Positions 24,790 through 32,431 of a stretch of DNA of 64,000 nt are shown here, piece after piece (positions within the stretch are counted from its first letter, which is position 1; each line of letters begins with the position of its first letter). The position numbers and the translations under genes were made by a program. The stretch spans positions 18,300 to 82,299 of the forward strand of contig NZ_LSJA01000038.1 of NCBI RefSeq assembly GCF_001556515.1, in the 5' to 3' direction. Under the pieces are notes generated by a model. It searched no databases and was not told the origin of the DNA. It saw only the letters and a list, made by a program, of their open reading frames with translations. The DNA comes from Caulobacter sp. CCH9-E1. Its GTDB lineage: Bacteria; Pseudomonadota; Alphaproteobacteria; Caulobacterales; Caulobacteraceae.

Positions 24790-25472
24790 GCCGTCCACCG
24801 CGGCAGCAGGCGTCCGGCGCGGGCGCAATAGGCTTCCCAGGCCTCGCCGAACTGGAGGCGCATCATGGTTTCCTCCTTGGGAACCCTAATGAACCACATG
24901 GCTGCAAAGGCCGGCGCGACAAGGAAGCCGGCGATCCAATTCTGGATCAGCAAGGGCTGGGCTAGGACCGAGATCCAGATCGCCGCGTACATCGGATGGC
25001 GAACGCGCGCATAGACGCCACGCGTGATCAAGCTATGGTCCTCGCGCACCTCCAGCCCCGGGCTCCAATTGCGACCGAGGTCGGCGTGCGAGCGCCAGAA
25101 CAGCCAGAGGCACGGGATCTGGAGCAGCGCGCCCGCGGCGATCGCCCCTGAAGGCAGCCGATAGTCGGCGAAGCCGAAGGCGCCGGTCGCCAGTTGCAGG
25201 AGCGGCAGCACCATCATGGTCAGGAACATGGCCGCCAGCAGCGCAGTCTCGGCGAAATCCTTGCGCGCATCCACCACGACGTTGCGTCGGTTGCGCAGCG
25301 TGTGAGGCGTGCGGATCGCCAACATGACGAGCAGGGCCGCCAGCCAGACCAGCGCGCCCGGACCGTTCTGGCGCCATCGCAGCACCGCCAGTCCTAGCAG
25401 ACCCACGCCGATCGCCATCGTCACGACGGCGGCCAGGCTGGAGGACATCGATCGGGTCTGCCGGGTGGCCAT
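24786..25472 (-). CDS. Isoprenylcysteine/phospholipid-methyltransferase-like membrane protein
   Basis: 228-aa polytopic membrane protein of the ICMT/PEMT superfamily. The C-terminal catalytic part carries LEVREDHSLITRGVYARVRHPMYAAIWIS and later IRVPKEETMMRLQFGEAWEAYCARAGRLLP, the AdoMet-binding signature (RHP-Y and EE). Five or so hydrophobic segments precede and surround it. Start at ATG 25472 has GAGGAG 6 bases upstream. It leads the operon with the 118-aa protein and the Fur-like regulator, and a Fur-box-like palindrome lies 54 bases upstream. The methyl acceptor is unknown. Confidence 0.82.
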   Translation of the reverse strand: MATRQTRSMSSSLAAVVTMAIGVGLLGLAVLRWRQNGPGALVWLAALLVMLAIRTPHTLRNRRNVVVDARKDFAETALLAAMFLTMMVLPLLQLATGAFGFADYRLPSGAIAAGALLQIPCLWLFWRSHADLGRNWSPGLEVREDHSLITRGVYARVRHPMYAAIWISVLAQPLLIQNWIAGFLVAPAFAAMWFIRVPKEETMMRLQFGEAWEAYCARAGRLLPRWTA

Positions 25473-25525
25473 GGGCCGCTCCTCTGTCGTCCGCTACGGC
25501 GTCGATGGCGGTCTAGATAGCTTTG

Positions 25526-25542
25526 TTGAGAATGACTCGCAA
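25526..25542. promoter_or_regulatory. Fur-box-like site 2, upstream of the fur-containing operon
   Basis: TTGAGAATGACTCGCAA has 6 of 8 pairs in inverted-repeat register around its central G. It lies 54 to 70 bases before the first gene of the operon that ends with the Fur-like gene, so autoregulation is plausible. Confidence 0.6.
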
Positions 25543-25567
25543 TAACATTGAGTTTCTGATGCTGCAC

Positions 25568-25741
25568 TCAGGCCTTCAGGGCTCCGACGGCCCGAGCCAG
25601 GAGGAGGCCGACCAGGATCAAAGCCGGGGAGAGCAGGGCGCAAGCGAGAAGATCCCAGCCGCCGGCGCCGAACAGCGCAAGGACCAAACCGGCCAGAGTG
25701 GCGACCGCCACGAGGACGGGGAACAGCAGAACAGATTTCAT
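25568..25741 (-). CDS. 57-aa small membrane protein after PepSY gene
   Basis: Short gene encoding two hydrophobic segments (MKSVLLFPVLVAVATLAGLVLALFG and WDLLACALLSPALILVGLLLARAV), ending GALKA. Its ATG at 25741 overlaps the stop of the PepSY gene (ATGA), and the frame is membrane-like throughout, so I regard it as real. Similar tiny proteins follow PepSY proteins in iron operons; the role (perhaps complex assembly) is unknown. Confidence 0.7.
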   Translation of the reverse strand: MKSVLLFPVLVAVATLAGLVLALFGAGGWDLLACALLSPALILVGLLLARAVGALKA

Positions 25742-26832
25742 GCGGCGACCTCGGCGAGACTATCATGCGGTCCCTTGCGACCCTTCGAGACGGTCAAGAT
25801 CAGGCCGCTGACCAGCACGGCGATGGTCGTCAGGTCCAAGAGCGCCCAGATCACCTTCAACGTCAGGCCACCGTAGTCGCCGAAATGCAGCGGCTGGGAG
25901 AGGGCCAGGGCGGAGATGTACCAGGGCGGCCGCGGCGCGCCGATCACGCGGGCGGTGACGCTGTCGATCAGGACCGGCTGGAAGATGTGCTCTTTCAACC
26001 CGTCCGGGCCCCGCAGATAGACGGCGTGGAACCGTTCGCCGGCCATCAGCGAGCCTGGATAGGCGACGAAATAGGGCTGGAAATCGGGATAGCGGGCGCG
26101 GGCGGCGTCGACGATAGTGTCGATCGGGGCGGTCCTGCCCGTCGGTGGCGTGCCTTGCGCGGCATAGGTCGAAAGCTCGCTCATCTGCCAGAATCGGATG
26201 ATCGAGGCGCCCCATGTGTTTATGAGGCCCGTGGCGCCGACCACCAGCATCCAGGCCAGGATCACCGCGCCCAGCATGTTGTGCAGGTCCAGCCATGCCG
26301 TGCGCGTCGTGCGTCCGCCGCGCACCTTGGCGAAGCCGGCCTTGCGCGCGAAGGGGCCGTAGATGACGGCCCCAGAGACCAGGGCCACGATGAACAGGAC
26401 AGCCGGAACGCCAAGCACCAACGGCCCCATCGGCCCTAGCAGTAGCGTCCCGTGCAGATCGACCAGCCACTGGGTGGGGCTGGCGCGGTCGCCCCCCGAA
26501 GGGGGGCTGGCCGTGGCGGCGTCGATCAGCACGTTCTCGTTGTCAAAGAAGGACTTGGCCCCCGGCGGCGCGATCGACAGGGTGATCACGCCGGGCTTGT
26601 CCGGCTCCCAGACCAGGAAGTGGATCTTGCCAAGAGGCCGCGCGACCCGCGCGGCCGCCTCTATGGCCGACAGCGGAGCCGGCCTGGCCGCCGCTTGACC
26701 GCCCGTCCCATACCCCAAGGCGTGGTCGATCTCGCCCCGGAAGATCAAGGGCAGACCGGTGACGCAGAGCACCAGCAGGAACGCGGTGCAGATGAGGCTC
26801 GACCACTTGTGCGCCCAGACCCAGAATCGCAT
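25738..26832 (-). CDS. PepSY-domain membrane protein (iron-reductase-like)
   Basis: 364-aa inner-membrane protein of the PepSY_TM family. It has an N-terminal helix (WAHKWSSLICTAFLLVLCVTGLPLIF), a periplasmic PepSY part (GKIHFLVWEPDKPGVITLSIAP), a His-containing second segment (WLVDLHGTLLLGPMGPLVLGV), a third (WLDLHNMLGAVILAWMLVVGATGLINTWG) and a final one (LLDLTTIAVLVSGLILTV). Paired His in helices fit the family's proposed ferric-siderophore reductase role. Start ATG 26832 is 8 bases after the receptor stop; longer upstream frame is Arg-rich and rejected. Middle gene of receptor-PepSY-small protein operon. Confidence 0.85.
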   Translation of the reverse strand: MRFWVWAHKWSSLICTAFLLVLCVTGLPLIFRGEIDHALGYGTGGQAAARPAPLSAIEAAARVARPLGKIHFLVWEPDKPGVITLSIAPPGAKSFFDNENVLIDAATASPPSGGDRASPTQWLVDLHGTLLLGPMGPLVLGVPAVLFIVALVSGAVIYGPFARKAGFAKVRGGRTTRTAWLDLHNMLGAVILAWMLVVGATGLINTWGASIIRFWQMSELSTYAAQGTPPTGRTAPIDTIVDAARARYPDFQPYFVAYPGSLMAGERFHAVYLRGPDGLKEHIFQPVLIDSVTARVIGAPRPPWYISALALSQPLHFGDYGGLTLKVIWALLDLTTIAVLVSGLILTVSKGRKGPHDSLAEVAA

Positions 26833-26840
26833 GGCGGGCC

Positions 26841-28829
26841 TCAGTAGGATGCGCGGACGCGCAGGCCGACCTGGCGACTGGGACCCGCCTGATAGACATT
26901 GACCCCCGGCGCGAAGGCCACGCCATAGGGCGCATACAGCTTGTCGCCCAGGTTCTCGCCGTAGAGGTCGAGGCTCCAGCGGTCCGTCGGTCGCCAGGAC
27001 AGGCGCGCGTCGTACAGCGCGAAGGCCCCCTGGCCGAGGGTGTTGGTTTCCTCGAACCAGTAACGGCCCGAATAGCTCACGCCGACCTGCGCCTCCAGTC
27101 GACCCAGCGCGCCGGGCAGGGCCACGCGCCGCGTGACCGCCGCCCTTCCGGTCCAGCTTGGCGCATAGGGCAGGACATTGCCCGTCAGGTTCGCGGTCGG
27201 GCTGGTCGGGTTGTGATAGTCGGTGAACTTGGCCTTGTTGTAGGCGACCCGCGTCTCGATCCGCCAGGCGGCGTCGGCGTCCCAGTCCAGCCGCGCCTCG
27301 GCGCCCTTGGACTCCACCTCGCCGACATTGCTGAGGTACTGGCTGGGCGCGAAGCCAACATAGTACTGATAGTCGTCGCTGCGCGTGAAATACGCCGCCG
27401 CGGTGAAGCGCAGCCGGTCCTCCAGGCGTCGGGCGCGCAGGCCCGCCTCCAGGTTCCACAGCTTCTCGGGCTTGTAGGAAAAGCCGACCGTCGCGGGCGT
27501 GACGAACCGGCTGAAGCCCCCGGCCTTGTAGCCGCTGCTGGCCTGGGCGTAGAGCCGTGTGTCCTCGCGCAGCTGATAGCCGATCGCCAGCTTGGGCGAG
27601 ACGCTGTGGAAGTCCTTGTCGCTCTTCAGGATCAGCGCGCCCTGGCCGGCGGTGGCCTCGACGCTGTGCTGGTCCAGGCGCAGGCCGCCCGTGACGTCCA
27701 GACGGTCGGACAGCTTGTAGGTCGCCTCGCCGAACGCGGCGTAGGTCTTCAGGGTCTGAGCCGCGCTCTGGCCGTACTGCGGCCGGGCGAAGGTGAAGTC
27801 GGTGTGCTCGAAGGCCAGGCCCGCCACGTAGGACAGCGCTCCACTCGCCGCCGCGTCGTCGCTGAGCCGCAACTCCTGGGTGAAGGTCTTCTGGGTTTCG
27901 GGGCTGTAGGTGCTCAGCACCGTGCGCTGGTAGTCGCGGTCCTGGTAGGCCGTCACCGAGGTCAGCTTGGCGCGCCCCAGGTCGGCGTCCAGGCGCAGGC
28001 TGGCCAGGTCGTGGGTCAGCCGGTGGTGGCTGTCGGCCGGATAGACGGTGCGGGTCGGCAGGTCGGAGGCCAGGACGTACTGCTCCTCCTGCGAGCGGAC
28101 ATCCATCCGCGACAGGGTCAGGAGGGCGCTGACCGGACCGCCTTCCGGCGCGACGCGCAGGCGGACGCGGCCGTTGACGGCGCGGCTGTCGCCCAGGCGC
28201 GAGCCGTCGACCGGGCTACGATACTCGCCGTCCTCATCGCGATAACCAGCCGAGAGTTCTAAGAAGGTCGAGGCGCCCAGCGCCAGGTTGGCCAGGGCCG
28301 ATCCGGCGCGAAAGCGAGAGGCGACTTCGCCCTGAGCGATGAAGGTCTGGCCGTCCGGCGGGCTGGAGACCAGATTGATGACCCCGCCCATCGCGCCACG
28401 GCCATAGAGCGTGCTCTGGGGGCCGTACAGAACCTCAACCTGCTGCAGGTTCAGCGGCAGCGCTTGGCCGAACGTCGCCTGATCCTGGGGGACGCCATCC
28501 AGATAGATCTGGACGGTGGGATTGTAGAAGTCGACCGACGACTGGCCGCGCAAGGTCAGGCTCAGATAGGTCCTGCTGGCCCGCTGGCGAACGGTCAGGT
28601 CGCCGACCACTCCGCCCAGCTGATCGACCGAGCTGGCGCGCGACAGACCGATATCGTCGCCCCGCATCACCACGGCCTGGCCGTCCAGCGAGTCGAGGGC
28701 CTGGGCCCGCTTGCTGGCGGTGACGATCAGCGCCTCGGACTGGAAGTTCGATCCGTCGTCGGCATAGGCTTGGCCCCACAGACCGACAAACAGGCTGGCG
28801 CTCAGCAACCACAGCGTCTTCGACATCAT
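26841..28829 (-). CDS. TonB-dependent receptor (siderophore type, no STN)
   Basis: 662-aa outer-membrane receptor. Signal peptide ends near QAYA (about residue 24). TonB-box-like EALIVTASKRAQ (about 32-43), plug with LSLTLRGQSSVDFYNPTVQIYLDGVP and VEVLYGPQSTLYGRGAMGGVINLVSS, then barrel ending QVGLRVRASY. Resembles pesticin/yersiniabactin-type (FyuA-like) receptors by its compact plug, but I would not name the ligand. GGGAG 5 bases before the first ATG (28829); a second ATG at 28826 is also possible. First gene of the operon with PepSY and the 57-aa protein, divergent from an AraC gene. Confidence 0.88.
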   Translation of the reverse strand: MMSKTLWLLSASLFVGLWGQAYADDGSNFQSEALIVTASKRAQALDSLDGQAVVMRGDDIGLSRASSVDQLGGVVGDLTVRQRASRTYLSLTLRGQSSVDFYNPTVQIYLDGVPQDQATFGQALPLNLQQVEVLYGPQSTLYGRGAMGGVINLVSSPPDGQTFIAQGEVASRFRAGSALANLALGASTFLELSAGYRDEDGEYRSPVDGSRLGDSRAVNGRVRLRVAPEGGPVSALLTLSRMDVRSQEEQYVLASDLPTRTVYPADSHHRLTHDLASLRLDADLGRAKLTSVTAYQDRDYQRTVLSTYSPETQKTFTQELRLSDDAAASGALSYVAGLAFEHTDFTFARPQYGQSAAQTLKTYAAFGEATYKLSDRLDVTGGLRLDQHSVEATAGQGALILKSDKDFHSVSPKLAIGYQLREDTRLYAQASSGYKAGGFSRFVTPATVGFSYKPEKLWNLEAGLRARRLEDRLRFTAAAYFTRSDDYQYYVGFAPSQYLSNVGEVESKGAEARLDWDADAAWRIETRVAYNKAKFTDYHNPTSPTANLTGNVLPYAPSWTGRAAVTRRVALPGALGRLEAQVGVSYSGRYWFEETNTLGQGAFALYDARLSWRPTDRWSLDLYGENLGDKLYAPYGVAFAPGVNVYQAGPSRQVGLRVRASY

Positions 28830-28956
28830 CAGGACTCCCGCGAGCCTGGCGTCGCCCCGACAGCGCGCCTTGTCTCGATGGCCGCGCTTAGACGCGTGCT
28901 GGGAGGCCCGCTAACGCGATCGGGGGCGACAAGGCCGCGATCAGGGAAAAATTGAC

Positions 28957-28975
28957 TTTGAGAACTATTCGCAAA
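28957..28975. promoter_or_regulatory. Fur-box-like 19-bp palindrome 3 (AraC/receptor gap)
   Basis: TTTGAGAACTATTCGCAAA is symmetric in 7 of 9 base pairs. It ends 11 bases before the AraC ATG and lies 128 bases before the receptor start, so it could cover the AraC gene's promoter or leader. It is the most symmetric of the four sites. Confidence 0.65.
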
Positions 28976-28986
28976 TAGAATTGCGC

Positions 28987-30015
28987 ATGCCTCTCGACGT
29001 CGACCACCAGTTCCACCTCCAGGAGCGCCGCCTCGCGCAGCACGCGGCCAAGGGTCTCTCCGCCTGCGTGGGCATGCCCGCGGCCCAGTACTTCACCGAT
29101 CGGATCCCGGTGTCGGGCGTCAGTCGCCGCTTCGCCGCGCGCGAAGGGCTGGATGTCCTGACCCACGACGTCCTGGTGCTGGAGGCCGCCAGCCAGGAAG
29201 TTCGCTCCGAACCGTGCCTGGCCCTGACGCTGCTCTTTGAGGGCGAAGGGGAAGGCGTCATCCTCGGCGACGCGGACGGTCCGGCCCTCGGCGTCGCCTA
29301 CCGGCCGATGACCTGGTACGCCAGCTTTTCGACCCGCGCCCTGGGCGCGCGTTCGGCGGCCCCGGCCGGCTCTCGCTATCGGCTGGTGGAGTTGCGAGTC
29401 TCGCACGACTTCCTGGCGCGCCTGGGGCGGCTGGACGATGTCATGGTGCTCGACGCCCGCCATCCGCGCCACTGCATGTCACGGCCAGGCGTCTGGGTGG
29501 GCGCCGCGCCGGTGACGCCCATGCTAGCCCGGGTCGGCGAACAACTGCACGCCGCCGCGCGGGCCGAGCAGGTCGACGACCTGACGCTAGACGCTCGCGC
29601 CCTGGACTTCCTGGCTCTGTCGATGGACCTGATCGTTCCACGGGAGGCCGCCAGGGCCGACGGGCTCGATGGACGCCGCCGCCGCCGCGTCCAGGAGGCC
29701 GCGACCCTGATGCGCGCGGAACTGGCCCACCCCTGGACCATCGCCGCCCTGGCTCGCCGCATTGGCCTGGGCGAGAAGACGCTCAAGCAGGGTTTCCGCG
29801 AGGTCTATGGCGTCGGTGTGATCGGCTACCTACAGGACCAGCGCCTTTGGCGAGCCCGCGCCCTGATGACCGAGCAAGGGGTGAGCGTCATCGAAGCGGC
29901 GCTACAAGTCGGCTACGCCAATCCCAGCCACTTCGCGCGTCTCTATCGACGCGCCTTCGGCGTCTCCCCGAGTAGGGCGATACGCCAGGGGGGCGAGCCA
30001 GGACACGGGGCCTGA
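28987..30015 (+). CDS. AraC-family regulator, PchR-like
   Basis: 342-aa regulator with a large N-terminal part and the AraC double HTH at about 235-335 (WTIAALARRIGLGEKTLKQGFREVYGVGVIGYLQ, ISEAALQVGYANPSHFARLYRRAFGVSPSRAI). This layout (AVYRP-type sensor plus C-terminal HTH) matches PchR-like regulators that respond to a ferric siderophore. ATG 28987 is likely; a TTG at 28981 in the same frame is an alternative. Located between two divergent TonB-receptor modules. Confidence 0.85.
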   Translation: MPLDVDHQFHLQERRLAQHAAKGLSACVGMPAAQYFTDRIPVSGVSRRFAAREGLDVLTHDVLVLEAASQEVRSEPCLALTLLFEGEGEGVILGDADGPALGVAYRPMTWYASFSTRALGARSAAPAGSRYRLVELRVSHDFLARLGRLDDVMVLDARHPRHCMSRPGVWVGAAPVTPMLARVGEQLHAAARAEQVDDLTLDARALDFLALSMDLIVPREAARADGLDGRRRRRVQEAATLMRAELAHPWTIAALARRIGLGEKTLKQGFREVYGVGVIGYLQDQRLWRARALMTEQGVSVIEAALQVGYANPSHFARLYRRAFGVSPSRAIRQGGEPGHGA

Positions 30016-30104
30016 GGCGCGCGGCTCACCGCGCGCTGTGCGGGCGAAGGCGGATGGGCTTGTGATGACAAGGTTCACACCGCGATGTCGATGAGAGTCT
30101 AGGG

Positions 30105-30422
30105 TCAATGGATCGCGGTGAAGAGGGCGCAGACTAGGCTGACGCCGGCCAGGATCGCTGACAGCCTTGGCCGCCACGACAACATGAGCACCAGCAGTGG
30201 CGCGGCCACGCACATCTGGCCGATCCAGGCGGTTACGCCCAAGGCGGGGCCCAGGCGCGCGACGGCGACGATGGCCGATAGGGCCAGCAGGGCCCATCCC
30301 AGCACCCGGAGTACGCGCTGAGGGGGCAGGGCGCTCCAACCCAGGCTGCTCCCGTGCTTCTTCATCGCCAGGGCCAGACTGGCGAAGGCGGCGTAGCTGA
30401 TCATGCCGCTGTCAAACGGCAT
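30105..30422 (-). CDS. DUF3325 small membrane protein
   Basis: 105-aa protein with three hydrophobic segments (MISYAAFASLALAM, VLGWALLALSAIVAVARLG, AWIGQMCVAAPLLVLML) and the SLALAMKKH motif at the end of helix 1 that marks DUF3325. Start at ATG 30422, overlapping the PepSY stop by 11 bases with CGGGAA upstream; an ATG at 30404 is the alternative. Together with DUF3649 and PepSY it forms the conserved set found beside ferric-siderophore receptors. Role unknown. Confidence 0.75.
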   Translation of the reverse strand: MPFDSGMISYAAFASLALAMKKHGSSLGWSALPPQRVLRVLGWALLALSAIVAVARLGPALGVTAWIGQMCVAAPLLVLMLSWRPRLSAILAGVSLVCALFTAIH

Positions 30423-32037
30423 CGGCGTTTTCCCGGACAGATGCTGGCTTGAGCGTCGCGGCTCGGGCCTGGCGAGCGGGCGCGAAGGAGCGCGGCTCCG
30501 GTTGGCGAGCAGCCTTCAGCGCGCCGAAGCCGCAGAGCGCGGCGATGGCCAGCATGGCCAGGTCGAAGCTGACGAACAGCCAGTCGGCGGCGACCAGACT
30601 GGCGACAAGTCCGCGATCGGTGGTCAGGGCGTTGACGACCGGAATCGTGGCGAACGCGACGGCCGCCAGCCCCAGGGTCTCAATCCAGGCGCGACGGGCG
30701 GGGCGTAGCAGCGACAGCGCCGCCAGGCCGAACCAGACCCAGAACATGGCCGAGACCTCAAGATTTGCACGGCCAGGCAGGCCGGCGGGAATCAGCCGGT
30801 TGGCCAGCAGGAAGGCGGCCATTCCCGCAGGCAGGCAGGCGATCGCGCCGATGTTCAGGCGTTCGACCAGTCGCAGTCCGAAGAAGGGCGGAGCGTTCGC
30901 CTTGCGGCGCTTGACCACCCAAAGGACCTGACCCGTCCCGACCATCGCCGCGCCGGTCAGGCCCAGAAGGAAGCAGATCCATCTCAGGGCGGGGTCGGCG
31001 AAGTGGCCAAGATGCAGGCCCAGCATGACGCCGGCGGTGGATATGGCCGGGCCGGGCGGAGGCGATTTGGAGAGCTGTTGGCCGGTCACGCCGGAGAAGG
31101 TGATCGAGTCCGGCCGCGCGTTAAGACGGCTGGCCGTGGTGCGTAGAACCGTGACGGTGGCCGCCGCGTCGTTCGGATGGCGTATCACGATGGTGCGAGG
31201 CGGATCGCCGCCCCAAGCGCGCTCGGCGGCTTGGATCATCGGGCCCACCGGTCGCAGCGGCGCGGCGTGTCCCGACGCCTTGCCTTCCGCCGGCGCGCCA
31301 TAGGCCGCGGCCGTGAAGTCCTCGAACCTCTTGAAGTTCGCCTGCGCGGGCCAGGGCATGTACATCGCCACCAACGTGATCAGGCCCGTGTAGGTGATCA
31401 TGGCGTGGAACGGCAGGGCCAGCACCGCCGAGGCGTTGTGGGCGTCAAGCCAGCTGCGTTGACCCTTGCGCCAGCGCAGGGTGAAGAAGTCCGCGAAGAT
31501 GCGCTTGTGGGTGATCACGCCGGAGATGATCGCCGCCAGCATGAAGATCGCGCAGACCCCCGCCAGCCACCGCCCCCACGGATGGGGCAACTGGAGTTGG
31601 AAGTGGAACCGGTAGAAGTGCTCGCCGCCCTTGGTGTCACGGGCCGTCAGCGGCTGACCCGTGACCGGGTCTAGCTTCAGTTCGGGACGACGCGGCGCGG
31701 GCTTGGCGGGGTTGGGCTTGGCGCGGGCGAAGACCCGGGTCACCCCGGTGCGGTCGTCGGGCAGATAGATGAACCACTGCTGGTCGCCCGGCGAGGTCGC
31801 CTGCAGGTGGTTGATGGCCGCCTGGGCTGCCTGCTCGGCGGAGGCGTGGGTCGAGCGCAGCTCGGGCTGCATCCAACGGGTGATCTCAGGCCGGAAGTAG
31901 CTCGCCGTGCCGGTCAGGAACATGGCGAACAGGATCCAGCCCGCCAGCAAGCCGAGCCAGGCGTGAATCCAGGCCATCGACTGGCGAAGGCCCCGGACGG
32001 CCGGTGAGCTCTCATTCGGGTTCGACCGGGTGTTCAA
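30412..32037 (-). CDS. PepSY-domain membrane protein (siderophore-associated)
   Basis: 541-aa inner-membrane protein. N-terminal helix SMAWIHAWLGLLAGWILFAMFLTGTASYF, a PepSY-type periplasmic part, helix LPHPWGRWLAGVCAIFMLAAIISGVI, WLDAHNASAVLALPFHAMITYTGLITLVAMYMP, then several more helices to the C-terminus. Conserved His/Trp in the helices fit PepSY-TM proteins. Starts at TTG 32037, overlapping the DUF3649 stop by 4 bases (TTGA); the next Met (before AWIHAWLG) is an alternative. Longer than the first PepSY gene and only loosely alike, so probably a distinct subfamily. Confidence 0.85.
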   Translation of the reverse strand: MNTRSNPNESSPAVRGLRQSMAWIHAWLGLLAGWILFAMFLTGTASYFRPEITRWMQPELRSTHASAEQAAQAAINHLQATSPGDQQWFIYLPDDRTGVTRVFARAKPNPAKPAPRRPELKLDPVTGQPLTARDTKGGEHFYRFHFQLQLPHPWGRWLAGVCAIFMLAAIISGVITHKRIFADFFTLRWRKGQRSWLDAHNASAVLALPFHAMITYTGLITLVAMYMPWPAQANFKRFEDFTAAAYGAPAEGKASGHAAPLRPVGPMIQAAERAWGGDPPRTIVIRHPNDAAATVTVLRTTASRLNARPDSITFSGVTGQQLSKSPPPGPAISTAGVMLGLHLGHFADPALRWICFLLGLTGAAMVGTGQVLWVVKRRKANAPPFFGLRLVERLNIGAIACLPAGMAAFLLANRLIPAGLPGRANLEVSAMFWVWFGLAALSLLRPARRAWIETLGLAAVAFATIPVVNALTTDRGLVASLVAADWLFVSFDLAMLAIAALCGFGALKAARQPEPRSFAPARQARAATLKPASVRENADAV

Positions 32038-32342
32038 GGCCTGACTCCGAGCAGCAAGACCGCGCCGCCGGCCAGCAGCGCCGCGCCCCATAGCACGGCC
32101 GCCACGTGGGCCAGCCGACGCGCGTGGAAAGCCCACAGCCCGAGCCCGGCGAACAGCGCGAACGACACGATCATGCCCCAGGCCGAGGCCTCGGCCGGCG
32201 GTCCCGGCAACAACCTGGCCAGCAGCGAGGATAAGGCGGCGGCGGCCGCGTATCCGCCCACCAAGGCGGTGAGTCCACGCGCGGTCATCCGCGCCGCGCT
32301 GTGCCAGGCAATCGTCTTTCTCGGCTGTCGATCGTGACCCAC
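32034..32342 (-). CDS. DUF3649 small membrane protein
   Basis: 102-aa protein with three hydrophobic segments (LTALVGGYAAAAALSSLLARLLPG, AWGMIVSFALFAGLGLWAFHAR, AAVLWGAALLAGGAVLLLG). The GGYAAAAALSSLLARLLP pattern is typical of DUF3649. GTG start at 32342 with GGAGG upstream; an internal ATG at 32288 has weaker signals. First gene of the DUF3649-PepSY-DUF3325 operon, divergent from the receptor at 32432 and sharing its Fur-box-like site. Confidence 0.72.
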   Translation of the reverse strand: MGHDRQPRKTIAWHSAARMTARGLTALVGGYAAAAALSSLLARLLPGPPAEASAWGMIVSFALFAGLGLWAFHARRLAHVAAVLWGAALLAGGAVLLLGVRP

Positions 32343-32386
32343 GCGCCCTCCAGAAGCTGGCTTGCGTCTAACCGCTTGCCTCTATA

Positions 32387-32405
32387 TTTGCAACTAATTC
32401 GCAAT
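32387..32405. promoter_or_regulatory. Fur-box-like site 4 (receptor/DUF3649 gap)
   Basis: TTTGCAACTAATTCGCAAT lies in the 89-base divergent gap, 26 bases before the receptor ATG and 44 bases before the DUF3649 start, so one site could govern both operons. It shares TTCGCAA with two of the other sites and has 6 of 9 base pairs in inverted register. Confidence 0.6.
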
Positions 32406-32431
32406 CTTAATAAAGTCCATGAGGGGCGTTC

